Source: Bactrocera neohumeralis (lineage: Eukaryota > Arthropoda > Insecta > Diptera > Tephritidae). From it: a DNA stretch of 64,000 nucleotides. Positions 23,401 to 34,830 of the stretch are shown here, piece after piece (within the stretch, counting starts at the first letter, position 1; every line of letters starts with the position of its first letter). Location of the stretch: assembly GCF_024586455.1 (NCBI RefSeq), contig NC_065923.1:39046370-39110369 (forward strand). The letters are read 5' to 3'. Position numbers and translations under genes: made by a program. The notes beneath the pieces were generated by a model, which was not told the DNA's origin, ran no database searches, and was given only the letters and a program-made list of their open reading frames with translations.

Positions 23401-24543
23401 TAGTAGTGACTTTAAAATTTCTTTATATTTGCCACAGTAGTTCACAGCTTCAGCATGTTTTTTTATAGTAAATGGAGATCTATTGTATGAGCTTAAAGTA
23501 ATTTTTCAAGAGTTAAACACAATCGAATTCTTCGTTGTTCCCTTTTTAGCTATTGCTCATGCTTACCAGCCTAGGCTGTTATACCAATAGCAGGGTTCAA
23601 AGCTTGTGCTCCATGAGTTCTATGCGGTTGTGCGAGTTTGACTTTTTTCTTTAGCGTAATCCGCACAACAATGTTTTGCTGCAGCAATTTTCCAACTACA
23701 ACTATTTTCTGACGTCGCCGTATAGACAAGGATAAATGCACACACATCACATTTGTCTTTATGCGCCTACGGGGCATCGTTGAATTCGTGCCACAGTTCC
23801 GCCATTTCGCCGGATATGTTTTTGTCTACATTGCCATTTCCAATTCATTTTACTTTTATTCTATTTTGCATTTTATTTGTTAGGCTTTCTTCGCCCCTTT
23901 TCTTTCTTTCCTCCTCTGTATTTGTGTGCATAGCGTGTGTATAACTGTTTTTATTTGCCCCGAAAGTTTATTTATTCGCTACCGACTTATACAAAGGAGC
24001 AACTATGAGCACCGCCAAGAGTGAATGGGCGGAGCGCGAGTTCATGGTGGGGGTGGACTGAGCATTTAAAATTCATTTGCGTTGCTAATGTGAAATGGCC
24101 AAACATGTTTTTACAATTTAGCTTAAAGTTTTTTGTTCAAGTGTATAAATACTATTGTACTGGTAAGCTGCTGCCGATGTTGTTGCTGAATAGTGGATTG
24201 TAAATTCTTAATGTCGACATTTCTCATCAAATTGTATTGCCATATGGGGACTAATCGACACATATGCATACAGCTTTAAGTATAAGTGCTCTTTCGCTTT
24301 TGTAATTTAGAGTGGACTATGTTCAACAAATAGTGATTAACCCTAATATCTTGGGAATTATTGTGTACATTGTATTTATTTTCCGGACAAATCTAAAAGT
24401 AAGCTTTAAACTTTAAAAGTGTCAGTTGTCAATGATTGCCTTTAACGCACAGTAACAATAACAAGTAATATATAATGACTGAATAGAATTTTTAAGGAAT
24501 TTCTAAGGTCGTCCCGATACATCTTCTCTCCTTCTTTAGTGTA
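23401..24543. other. Non-coding stretch, no gene seen
   Basis: A short frame at 24005 (18 codons, MSTAKSEWAEREFM...) is locally GC-richer but lacks a convincing donor or family match. Confidence 0.4.
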
Positions 24544-25681
24544 TAGGGTGATCCATCAGTTCCCTACTTTTTAAAGAAATTATACATAAACTTAAAATTT
24601 ATTATCATTAGAAACATCATTATTTGGCATTTATTTTTTAAAAATTATTTTTTCAAATGTTGGCCGCGGCTACGTCTCAGTTGGTCCATCCGTTGAGTCC
24701 AATTTTCGATGACTCGTTCCAGCATTTCGATTGCCTCCAAGGCCTGAATCGAAGCGGGATTATCCTCATAGACTTTAGACTTTTCATAACCCCAAAAAAG
24801 TCTAACAGTATGATGTGACATGATTTTGGTGCCCAATCGATCGGCCTAAAACGTGAAATTATCTGCTCAGCGAAGTGTTCTCTCAATAAATCAATTGATT
24901 GATGCAATGTGTGGGAAGTGGCCGCCATTGACGGTTACATTCTCGCTGGCATCATTTTTGAAGAAATATGGGCCGATGATTCCGCCAGCCCACAAACCAC
25001 ACTAAACCGTGGATGAAATGGCGGCTCTTGTATCTCTTTAGATTGCTCTTCGTCCCAAATGCGGCAATTTTGTTTGTTTACATACCAATTGAACCAGAAA
25101 TGTGCCTCATCGCTGAACAAAATTTGGCTCGAAAACGTCGGTTCTTCTTGGAACTTTCAAGATCCCATAGAATAAAGCGATATCGCTTGGGAAGGTCGAG
25201 CGACTTCAGTTCTTACTCAAGCTGGTTTTTGTACGCTTTCAATTTAAGATCTCAACGTGAGCCAAGTCGTTGCATATGTCAGTCCGAGTTACTGCAAACG
25301 GCGCCGAACGGCACGGCCTTCGTGTACACTCTCAGCTATAGCTGCTATATTTTCTTCACTGCGTGCTGGACGCCGTTTATTCGGTCAAATATTATCCATC
25401 AATGAATGCCGGGTCTCAAGTTGGGTGTTGCAAATAGTACGCTCAGTAGACCGATTAATGTTGACTATAAGCTGAGCGAAGCGCGCGAAACACATTCTTT
25501 ACACAGCATGAATTTTCGTAATAATGTTGAACGAATTGTAAATGTTCGTTCGTAAGCCGTCCTTCCATGATGAAATGACAAAATATACTGAACAAAAATA
25601 GCACGACAGCTTGACACAACTCACGCGCGAGCTGTCGAAGAAAGGCTATTGAAAATAGTACCTCTAATTGGATCACCCGTA
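24544..25681 (-). mobile_element. Deleted mariner/Tc1-superfamily element with both terminal repeats
   Basis: TA-flanked ends: left 'gggtgatccatcag' and right 'aattggatcaccc' are inverted repeats over about 10-12 bases. Minus-strand frames, in order: MEGRLTNEHLQFVQHYYENS then CVKNVFRALR (N-terminus, 25676 downward); MFSDEAHFWFNWYVNKQNCR then IWDEEQ (first catalytic Asp); AATSHTLHQSIDLLREHF; and ENWTQRMDQLRRSRGQHLKK (C-terminus). The segment with the second catalytic Asp (WFQQDGAT) is deleted, and frameshifts separate the pieces. It lies at 1.14 kb, close to full length. Confidence 0.85.
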
Positions 25682-25942
25682 GTTTTGTATGCCAAGCTTC
25701 TTCATTCCTTTCTCGAGTTCGTCAATTCATTTTGACAGCGATCTTCGCCTTGCTTTAATGGTCTTTGCAATTTTCTTCTGGGCTCTTTGTTTCCCGTGTC
25801 ATCTTTGTCGCTGCACTTTGATATAGTGTACTATGCAAGTGATGAATCTACTAGAGAACATCTAGAGATATAATTCCTTTATAACTGCAGGGTTATACAG
25901 TAGATGCTCATAAGAAATATTTTTAAAATGATTTGAGATGTC

Positions 25943-26131
25943 CTTATATATTCCGGAAAAAGTGAGTTAGACATGTCTGTTTGTCCGACTATATCTGTAT
26001 ATATGCGAAATATTTTCTCTCTCTTTTTTGAGATATGGAACTGAAATTCTCCATATCTCATCCAAAAGCTGTTCATTTGTCGTAATGGCCACTATATCAT
26101 ATAGTTGCCATACAAACTGAACAATCGGAAT
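25943..26131 (-). repeat. Dispersed repeat R1, left half of a split copy
   Basis: Contains the 'gtctgtttgtccg', 'atatatgcgaaatattttct' and 'gttgccatacaaactgaac' blocks in the orientation opposite to copy 1. The matching end ('cacctgtgaagggtattcta') appears only at 26851-26890, after a LINE fragment. Confidence 0.7.
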
Positions 26132-26820
26132 TAATTGCCTGTTGGGAAAGCTTTTTCATCATGAAAATTGGTAAGTGCGTTATCTTGTTGTATTTGAAAA
26201 CAATATTTACAGACTTAGATTCATTGAGTTTTATCTGCCATTCCTTTGCCCATTGTAGGACTTTATTTACAAGTTTTTGGAGATAAATAGTCGAATCGTG
26301 TTCACTACCACCAACAGCAAACAACGCGGTAACATCTGCAAATGTGGCTGCTGTTAAATTGCAGTCTACTGGCAGGTCATGCTTGAATAGAATATAAAAA
26401 AGAGAGCCCAACACACTACCTTGTGGAACTCCTGCTTTTATTGTCCTGTGAATAGAATACTCGTCCTTGTTTAACGCGGAAGTAGCGACCTGACAAATAT
26501 ATTTTATTTTGTCATAATGCTGTTTCGGTAAAGTCAGTTTCAATTTCGAAAGCAGATATCATCCAAAAACACGGTAGAACAGAATTTTTTTTTACCTCAA
26601 ATACTTTTTCAATAATATGTGTAATTCTGTAGATTTGATCAATCGTAGAATGGTTAGCACGAAACCCAAACTAATGCGCTGGAATTATGGTTTCTTGATT
26701 TTATTGAGATGTTTTATGAGAATTTTCTTCAAAATCTTTGCTATTATCGGTAGAAATGATATGGGCCTGTAAGAAGTTACATTCAAACTGACACATCAAA
26801 AGCAGAATAGTGATGCTTTT
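26132..26820 (-). pseudogene. Jockey-clade LINE reverse transcriptase fragment
   Basis: Minus-strand reading from 26820: SYRPISFLPIIAKILKKILI (with frame break), FGFRANHSTIDQIYRITHII then EKVFEV, and frame 26097-26543 with AGVPQGSVLGSLFYILFKHD and LPVDCNLTAATFADVTALFA. AGVPQGSVLGP is RT motif 4. The catalytic FADD box reads FADV, so a metal-binding Asp is lost. It ends WAKEWQIKLNESKS. 5' and 3' parts are absent. Confidence 0.85.
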
Positions 26821-26830
26821 AACATATACC

Positions 26831-26890
26831 CTTTTAAGCTATAAGAAAGGCACCTGTGAAGGGTATTCTAGCTTCGGTGCAACCAAAGTT
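26831..26890 (-). repeat. Dispersed repeat R1, right end of the split copy
   Basis: 'cacctgtgaagggtattcta' then 'gcttcggtgcaaccaaagtt' is the terminal block of R1, continuing the fragment that stops at 26131. Confidence 0.7.
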
Positions 26891-26914
26891 AAGAGTTTTT
26901 CTTATTCTACCCTG

Positions 26915-27425
26915 AAGTCACGAAGTTTGTAACACCCAGAAGGAAGCGTCGGAGACCCTATAAAGTATACAAGTATATATAAATGATCGGTATTTTGAAC
27001 TGAGTCGATTTAGCCCTGTCCGTCTGTTTGTCTGTCTGTCCGTCAGTCTGCATATATACGAACTAGTCCCTCAGTTTTTAAGATATCGTTTTGAAATTTT
27101 GCAAACGTCAATTTCTCTTCAAGAAGCTGCTCATTTGTTAGAACTGCCGATATCGGAGCACTATAACATATAGCTGTCATATAAACTGAACGATCGGAAT
27201 CAAGTTCTTGTATGGAAAACTTTCACATTTGGCAAGATATATTAACGAAATTTGGTACAGATTATTTTCTAAGGCAACAATGTAATCTCCGAAGAAATGG
27301 TGCAGATCGGTTAACTATAGCATGTAGCTGCCATACAAACTGAACACATATGTAGTTACTAACAGAAATGCACCTGTGAAGGGTATTTAGCTTCAGTGCA
27401 ACTGCAGTTAACGTTTTTTCTTGTT
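26915..27425 (-). repeat. Dispersed repeat R1, nearly complete copy
   Basis: Runs from 'taccctgaagtcacgaag' and 'cacccagaaggaagcgtcgg' through 'gtctgtttgtctgtctgtcc' to 'cacctgtgaagggtattt' and 'cagttaacgttttttcttgt'. It is inverted relative to copy 1 and the longest copy in the window. Confidence 0.85.
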
Positions 27426-29184
27426 TTAGTTTCGAATTTCTTTTCTTGTTCCAAATTTTACATTATTCATTGCAATATTATATGTTTTCCATTCGATGCT
27501 ATACATTCTATTTAATGCAATTTCGCTTGCTTAATTGAATTATTTTGTGATCCTAATTGCTACTCTCCGTTCTAACTGAATTATCAATTTAAACTGCATA
27601 AAATATCATTCAATTTGCATTATTCGCCAAAAATACATAAATAAATTGAAAGCATTTACTCTTTATTATAGCTTTCCGAATTGGTTCGTTTCCCATATTT
27701 ACTGTCTAACAATAAAAGCAATAAAGCCATGTAAATATGTACATACGTGCACACTATTTATGCCGTTGCTTCTATGTATGTGTGTATCTACATATGTATG
27801 TATGTACATAAAACAGTGCAATAAATCGCATATATTTTGTGTTCCCTTTTTAATGCTTTCATATGGATGCAGCAGTCTTTGCTTTAATTTTTGCACTGCT
27901 CCTCCTCCTATCTTATTTGAATTTAATATTTTATTCATTGTGCACATTTCAGCACTTTGGCCCAAATATGCGACTGCTCGTCGACAGTAAAACATTCGAT
28001 GGCAGAAGGCGTGCTGCATGCGCCAAAATAGCTGTCCACACATGCAGCCACGCCCACACACACACACTCTGCGTTGCATTTGCACATAAAATAAATGAAA
28101 ATAAATGAAATAAAATGGAAATATATTACGCTTTTGGTGAAAATGCAGCGTTTTGCGCTGCTCGCCGTAATTGGCTGCCACTTGTGTATTTTATTATTTC
28201 TATTAAAACGGTTTTTATTTATTTTTGTATCATTTTTATTTACTATTCGCCTTATTACATTTCACCAGCATATTTATTCAAAGTTCTCTGCCACTGCTTC
28301 CTTTCCGGCGCACAATATTAACTAGCCAAAAGCATACAATAAACAATTTAAGCGGCGCGTTATGGCAAAGTATCACATCTCAGGGCCTTCCGCTACTTAA
28401 GCAGAAGGTATTTTCATATTATCTCCTTCACAACTTAGCCAGTGGCCATTGGCGCTGCGCTCTTGGCGCTTGCCTCCACAGCGACTCCAGGAGCTGAAAG
28501 TATCATGTTTACTTGATGACGTTGCTGCCATAAGCGTATTGGGAGTTACTGCAACATTTATCGCATTTGCTGCAAGCAATTCAATTCTGCTCAAATATTT
28601 TAGTCGGCTTGCTTGAAACTCTTTCGCGCTTTAACGGAAATTCGAAAGATGTGTAAAGGACTTCCATTTACTGCTTCTTTTGAGTGCTTATTTTTATGCG
28701 CATATACTGTATATATGTAATATAGAACGTATATGAACTATCCGGCATAACGTTATTGTTTATTTTTTTTCATTCCATTTTTTCTTGTGCATATACCATA
28801 TTTTATTAGTTGCTTTTGCTATTCTTTGCTTTGCCATAATTACTACGGATAAATATTTAATTTTTATATTTCATGCTCTAACATTTCTGTATGCTACGTA
28901 CAACCAAGCCTAACGGTATCCATGTACAAGACTGGTTTTGTACTAGTTACAGAAAGAATGTGATTAAAAACAGTCTACAACATTTTTGTGCTTATTTTTT
29001 GTTTCTTTTATGCATCGCGAGTTTTAGGGCACGCCACGTAAAAAACGATCCCAATGCAAAATTACCAACAGCCTCGGAAGAGGAAGAGATTCCTCAAAAT
29101 AAGAATAAGAATAAAAATAGTTCTGAATTTGCTTTTATGTTAAAAAAAATGGTAAAATTCAATTCGAGAATGCGTTGACGACGA
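27426..29184. other. Non-coding stretch, no gene seen
   Basis: Low-complexity tatgtatgtgtgt runs near 27770-27815 and acacacacac near 28056. Overlapping short frames on both strands lack domains. The 95-codon frame at 28891-29178 has a Glu/Asn-rich tail but no recognised family. Confidence 0.45.
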
Positions 29185-29760
29185 ACCAAGTCCAGGACGA
29201 ATTAGTGCTTGAGAATCGACTATTAGCAGTTAGAGATCTTACTAGCAACGTTGGAATTACGGAAGGATCAGTGAAAACCGTTTTGAAAGATCTTTTCGGC
29301 GTAAGAAAATAAAATCAATAAATTTTTTTAAAAAACAGCGTCGCGTTAACATCTGTGGAACAATGCTTTCCCACAATCAGGATGGCATGAAACATATTAT
29401 TACTGGCGATGACTCTTCAATCCATTCTTACGACCCGAAAACAAACGATCAATCGGTCGAATATCGTGGCAAAGGTGAGCCGAAGCCGAAAAAACCACAT
29501 CAAAGCAGGTCAAAAATCAAGGTTATGTTGACGGTTTTCTTCGATTATCGAGGTGTGGTGCACTCCATATTCCTTCCGACCGGCCAATCTGTCAACAAGG
29601 AAACTATTTGAGTATTATGCGTAATTTTCGCGAAGCTATTCGTAAAAAGAGGTCGAATTATGAGCCGCCAACTCTTGGTTTTTGCACCACGATAATGCTC
29701 CGTCGCAGAAATTTCATTTACAATCCCTCAAATATAGTCCCAAATCATTCTTTCAGTATA
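29185..29760 (+). pseudogene. mariner transposase relic
   Basis: A decayed HTH region precedes SHNQDGMKHIITGDDSSIHS (first catalytic block), GEPKPKKPHQSRSKIKVMLT, VFFDYRGVVHSIFLPTGQSV and, after a stop and shift, MRNFREAIRKKRSNYE. The HHDNAPSH block is corrupted to GFCTTIMLRRRN by a frameshift. Same subfamily as the relic at 4225-4810. Confidence 0.85.
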
Positions 29761-31138
29761 CTGACGTCTCTCAAATTGCAATATACTTGTATATTGATGA
29801 AAACGTTTCCTTATTCTTCCAAATAAGCTGCCATATTAACTTTAAATGAGAATGTAAAATGTGCATTTTACATCCGTTGTTGGAGAATTTCGTAATCATA
29901 TCAGTGATCAGCTCGTTATAATTATCAGCATTATAGTTTCCGAGGAAAACATGCACTACTTAAAACGGTTTTTCTCTCTTCATTGCTTCGGGAAAATATG
30001 TATCACAATGCATATTTGTTTTATAATAAAAGGCCTACAAAGGTTCTAGCTTCTATTTTCGCCTGAAAGCGCTGGAAATAATTTCTATAAATATTGAAAG
30101 CTTCGGATTCATATTAAGCGCCTTTACAAATTGTTGCTATGACCGGCATTAATATACCATAGTTTTCAAATCGACAATTTCCATATAATATTGTATTTTC
30201 CCACTTCTTAATCTTCACGTATCGGACAATGATTTTCGAGGTAGTGAGCAGTATCATTCCTGCTAACCCACAGGCAAAAGTAATAATAGTATTTATTATA
30301 CCAAACTTGCATTCCAGTCGAAAAACACACCATTATGCCGTTTCGCTGGTCCTTCGATATTGGAGTATCAAACAGAAACTTAACTGGTGTTTTCAAATGC
30401 AGATAATTGCTATCTTATAGTTCTTTATACTGATTTAATCAGCAATCCCCATATACACTTGAATTCAAGAAAAATGGCATTGGAGTGTTAGAGAATTCAC
30501 AACGAGTCATTTCAGAGCATCGCATTGCCTGGGAAAAAGCACTATTCTAGTTGAACTAGAAATTCAACCAGTGCTGATAGCTAATACAGACCATATAGTA
30601 AGGGAAAATAAGGAAATACAGTCAACCTGCTTGTGCTTACATTCATTTTGTAGCGATTCTACTCAAATATATATAAACAAAAATACATAAGTAGATATGC
30701 AAGCACATATTTTATGTAATAGTCACTATGGGTGTCATTGCCCGCTCATCACGGAACAGCTGTAATGTTTCCACACTTGTTATTTTATTTATTCAACCTT
30801 TTTTTGGCGAAAGTTTCAAAAACTTGAAACTCAGCTGCTTCTGCAAAGTGTGACATTGATTTATGATTGTTTGCAATTTATTTATCATTTTCGCAATTCT
30901 TTCGTTGTCATCTCTCTAGAATTGCATTTTATGCAGATTTTGCAAAAATTTGCAACTACAGCAAATCAGTTTGCAGTTTGCATGTGAAGTTTGTATTTGG
31001 CACCAGCAAAAAGCGCATACTACAAATATTCGTTCGAAAATACACGATAAATTCATTTCATGTTGAAAAGAAGAAAAAGAGATTAAATGAATACAGAATT
31101 TAATTATTATGTTATTTGTACAAATCGTCACGTAAAAT
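29761..31138. other. Non-coding AT-rich stretch, no gene seen
   Basis: Only chance frames; nothing repeated or structured recognised. Confidence 0.45.
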
Positions 31139-31560
31139 GCAAAATAAGCTAAAATCACTTTTTATAAGTTTAGAGGCGAAGAAAAAACGATATATTAGAA
31201 GCCACCCATATTAAAACAATATTTGAGTGTTGGTTGTAAAATGGTTATATATGACAGCGGAAGCCGAAAATTTTATGCTACATACAAGTACGTGTAACAT
31301 GATGTAGTGAATCGGAAGCAATTTCGATTTTTTTTGTTTTTGCTGATGCGTTGTTTTGCATTTTAGGTGACTTTATATAATTTACAGGAGAAAGAAAAAG
31401 CGGTAATAATTACTCATATTGAAACAAAATTTGAGTTTTGGTTACACCTTGGTTAGGTCTGTTAGCAGAAGTTTAAAATTTTGTACGTGTATGTGATATG
31501 TACATATGTTTGATGTAGTGAAAAGTAATCAATAAAAAAGTCAATTTCGAATTTTTGATC
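31139..31560 (+). repeat. Local tandem duplication, two ~210-base units
   Basis: Units about 31139-31350 and 31354-31560 share, in order, 'actttttataa/actttatataa', 'cccatattaaaacaatattt/ctcatattgaaacaaaattt', 'tacgtgta', 'gatgtagtga' and 'tcaatttcga'-like blocks. Similarity is moderate, implying an old duplication. Function unknown. Confidence 0.6.
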
Positions 31561-32180
31561 ATATACTGAAAATGTCCTGCGGTGCATAGCGAACAAATTT
31601 GCGTAAGAAGCTATGGAACTAAAACGCTTTGAGTTAGCGATTTTCAAGACAAACTTTAGCTTTTAGGAAGTATAAAAATTTATTGGCCAATTTTTGAGAT
31701 ATCCAAATGAATATCCTGTGTGTTAAGGTGTATTTTGATATTGTGCTGGCTATTTGTTGGCACCGACATACCAGACAACTGTAACATATATGCATCTCCC
31801 ATACCCCCTAAAACATTTTCCGCATATGCGATTTAATAGAAAAAAATCGACCCGCTATGATAATAAATATAAATGGCAGTAGTAAAAATTCCCCACTGAA
31901 TCTTGCATCTCTCATACAAAATATTTTTGACAATAAGTTAAATAAAATGTGTACCTACTCTACTACCTACTCTCCTTAACCAGCTCTCCAGTTTACCTTG
32001 TTTTTGTAATTTTTTCGCCACAAACTAATTTCCAAAGTTTAAACAAATAGTGTGCTTATTTGCTATTCCATTCACTGTTAGCCTGTTAAACTTTCCGTGC
32101 TACTGCTGGTGAAACTTTGTTTCGCAAACGGTGTTTTTTTTTGTTTTTTTTTTGGTTGCAAGAAGAACCCGGTGAGTAAA
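31561..32180. other. Non-coding stretch with a strong isolated donor-like site
   Basis: 'aacccggtgagtaaat' at about 32166-32180 is an excellent 5' splice-site match without a supported upstream coding frame. It could end a non-coding first exon, but nothing else supports that. Confidence 0.3.
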
Positions 32181-32393
32181 TCAAAGCGATAAGTACTCTT
32201 GAAACAAAAAAATAGCTTTTATAAAATGGAAATGTAACTGAGTCACTACTAACGAACTCAACAACTGGCCACCATCTTTATATGACGCTAATCGGACTAA
32301 CTCGGGTGTATAGATAACGGGTACGTCAGTAGGCACTTTGAGCTTTGGATTAGGTATGCCTTGATCTTGACGCAGTTTAGACTTCTTTCGTCT
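32181..32393 (-). other. Exon-like open frame, unidentified (possible nested gene or captured fragment)
   Basis: Read on the minus strand, ctataac and ctgat branch-point-like sequences precede ttttcag, and an open frame follows: RRKKSKLRQDQGIPNPKLKV, then PTDVPVIYTPELVRLASYKD, GG and a hydrophobic tail to a stop at 32181. The first 45 residues look protein-like (mixed, hydrophilic, no low complexity), unlike most intronic frames here. The tail becomes AT-rich and a donor is not obvious; a GTTAGT within the frame is possible. I do not recognise the family. It abuts a LINE 3' fragment on the + strand, so it may be a transposon-captured piece. Confidence 0.2.
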
Positions 32394-32559
32394 CTGAAAA
32401 TCAGAAATTGTTATAGTAGTTGTAACGGCATATTGCTCTCTCCTACCAGAAAATAGAAACATGTTTCCAAACGCTTGTTCTTCTTCGTATAATGGTTAAG
32501 AATTGTGATTCGCGGTTAAACTTCAGCAACCTCCACTAATTCCTGCTGACCTTGTTTCA

Positions 32560-32856
32560 AATATATGAAATGCTTTCACCAACTCCAACATCACTTACCT
32601 TTATGTGTTCATTTTGCCGCAATCGTCAGAGTTCTTACGGAGCCTTCTGCAATATGCATTCATGCTGTAAGGCAGTCGAACGCACATTATCTAAGTTGTA
32701 TGGAAGGAGTTGAGTTGGAAACTTCCAGGCATTTTATGCTCCCTTGTCCTGCCTTTGCAAAACTTAGGCTGAAACCGGGAGACATAGCCAAAAACTGACA
32801 TTGACTGCTTAACAACTTCGTAAACGGCTTAAAGCCTATTTGGTTTTATAAGAGGC
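32560..32856 (+). pseudogene. LINE 3' fragment: end of the RNase H/zinc-knuckle-like tail
   Basis: Translation includes AVRQSNAHYLSCMEGVELET and SRHFMLPCPAFAKLRLK, the C-terminal C-x-x-C...ExExxxHxxxxCP pattern of Jockey/R1-type ORF2. The fragment at 46262-46935 has the same pattern. It is followed by a 62-bp tandem array and a TAACC-like end. Confidence 0.7.
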
Positions 32857-33090
32857 TTTATGATTAATTTTTATAGGAGTTCCTACAACGGACCAGTGTT
32901 ATTATCTTTTTGAGAGTCTTTATGATTAAGTTTTAAAGGAGTTCCTACAACGGACCAGTGTTAACGTATTTTTTGCGGTCTTTATGAACAATTTTTATGT
33001 GCATTCCTACAACCGACCAGCGTTTTTATATTTTTGTGGGTATTTATGATCCATTTTTGTCGGAGTTCCTACAACCGACCATAGTAAGCT
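32857..33090 (+). repeat. Tandem array, 62-bp period, about four copies, in a LINE 3' UTR
   Basis: Units start with tttatga at 32857, 32919, 32981 and 33043, each 62 bases apart, and each carries 'ttcctacaac(g/c)gaccag'. The array lies between the ORF2 end and the 'cctaac'-type tail ending about 33145, where a 3' UTR would be. Confidence 0.9.
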
Positions 33091-33145
33091 GTCCGAGTGA
33101 GATCCCTATTAACACCGATATTTAACATAACCTAACATACCTTTA

Positions 33146-34304
33146 TGGGTTTCATTATTGATTAAAAAGGTATAAGTTTGGTCTAAGTAACCGGAACGGT
33201 TATAGTCCAATTGGGCCAAAATATTAACGCCAGTTAAATATAGAAATTTACAAGGATCACATAGCTAGAGGTCCTTTATATATATACAGTACGTTGGTAT
33301 GTGTGCGTAAGTTTAGCTTGAGAATGTGTAAGCTGTCTTGTTTGCACAAGTGCGGCCGGCAAAACAAGCGAATGAAATAAACAACTAACCAAGAACCGAA
33401 AGTTTCACAAAGTGGCCCACAAGCAAGCAGCTAGCGATGACCGCAGCGCATACCATACAAAAACTCTTACTGTACATGTACATATGTATGTAAGGTTCAT
33501 CTGTATGTACATTAGACACATTATATATTTATGCGCTTGCTTCAACGGAGGAAAAATATAAACCTCTGTGGAATTTACATTGCTTTTCAACACCAACAAC
33601 TAATGCGCGCGAATTTATTTGAGCACTCAATGTACACAACACATGTATAGTATATATGTACATATGTACAATGTATATGAGTATGTGAATGAAAGCACAT
33701 AATTTAAAAAGTAATTAGCACAGTCAAATAAAGGCGGGCAAAATGCGAGGCAATAAAAGAAGGGGTAAATTCACATTCTCTGTGCCGGCAATGAATTGAG
33801 TTAATCTCGTGCACCATGGGAGGTGGCAGTTTTGAATGGATACATATTTGCAAAATATACCCGGACGCGGGCGTTGGCTGGTCGCTATGCAGCCGCATCC
33901 GGCGCCACAACTGCGCAAACTATACAAACGGTGATAATATATGTATGCATATGCACGTATGTATGTATATGCTCCTACGCCCGTGACTGTTGCTCGTTGC
34001 AATGCACCTCTATTTAGCGCTCACCGTCCACCGAGGTGCAAACATGAATACATACATATGTATGTACATACTATCTAGGAAATGGCATTGGTTGTTTGTG
34101 ATCAGCTTGTAACACTGTGCGGCGATTTTCGTGTCTCTGCGAAGCTCTCCAGGTTACTGGGTGACCCAGTACCAGCAGCATTCGTAGCAATGTCCATGAA
34201 AAAGAGTGCGTAATTTATATGAGTATGTGTGCACGCAGTAAAAACCTGGTGACAGGAACTTTGTAGAATCATAAATAATTAATTGTGTTACATCGACATT
34301 TTTT
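33146..34304. other. Non-coding stretch with tacatatgtatgta simple repeats
   Basis: acatatgtatgt words at about 33478, 33655, 33940 and 34050; no gene recognised. Confidence 0.5.
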
Positions 34305-34560
34305 ATACCCTGAACAAGGTATATTAAGTTTGTCATGAAGTTTGTAACAGCCAGAAGGAAGCGTCGGAGAAGCCTATACAATTTATACATATATCAATGG
34401 TCACAGTGATGAGCTGAGTCAATTTCCGTCTGTACGCGAACTGCTGTCTCAGTTTTTAAGATATCGATCTGCATAAGTCTCTTCGGTCAATTCGATCAAT
34501 TTGTATGGCAGCTAATTGTATAGTAAAGGTTCGATCTGAAAAATTTGCTCCAATATTGTA
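34305..34560 (-). repeat. Dispersed repeat R1, partial copy
   Basis: 'taccctgaacaaggtatatt', 'agccagaaggaagcgtcgga' and 'ctcagtttttaagatatcga' blocks, inverted relative to copy 1. Confidence 0.8.
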
Positions 34561-34619
34561 GCATTGCTTTTTTTTTAAATGTTGTCCAAGCAATCTGTAA
34601 TGGCCCGAATCGACGGTTC

Positions 34620-34830
34620 CGACAAATGAGCAGCTTTCTGAGCAGAAAAGAATGTATGCATCTTTTCAGAACAAAAAATCAAAAGCTGAAGAACTAGTAC
34701 GTGTATATACAAGCAGATGGAAATAGCTGAATCAACTCAGCTCAACATGTTGATCATTTATAGATATTTTATAGGTTCTCCGATGTTTCCTTTTTGGATG
34801 TTACAAACTTCGTGACAAACTTACAAAGCC
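34620..34830 (+). repeat. Dispersed repeat R1, partial copy in opposite orientation to its neighbour
   Basis: 'cgtgtatatacaagcaga', 'atcaactcagctcaacatgt' and 'ttctccgatgtttcc' blocks in copy 1 orientation. With 34305-34560 it forms an imperfect fold-back. Confidence 0.75.

Noticed and set aside
27699..28181. 160-codon minus-strand frame
   Set aside because: Composition is Cys/His/Val-rich from gtgtgt and tatgta simple repeats, with overlapping frames on the other strand and no domain.
28891..29178. 95-codon frame with Glu-rich tail
   Set aside because: It ends immediately before a mariner relic and has no recognised domain; the charged tail comes from an aagaataagaataag run.
32166..32180. 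Strong donor-like gtgagtaaat as evidence for an Eip63E first exon
   Set aside because: No supported coding frame or start precedes it and the phase cannot be verified; mentioned only as an isolated site.
32857..33090. 62-bp array as a CRISPR-like array
   Set aside because: Units are contiguous and diverge along their whole length; there is no constant-repeat/variable-spacer pattern, and the context is a eukaryotic LINE.
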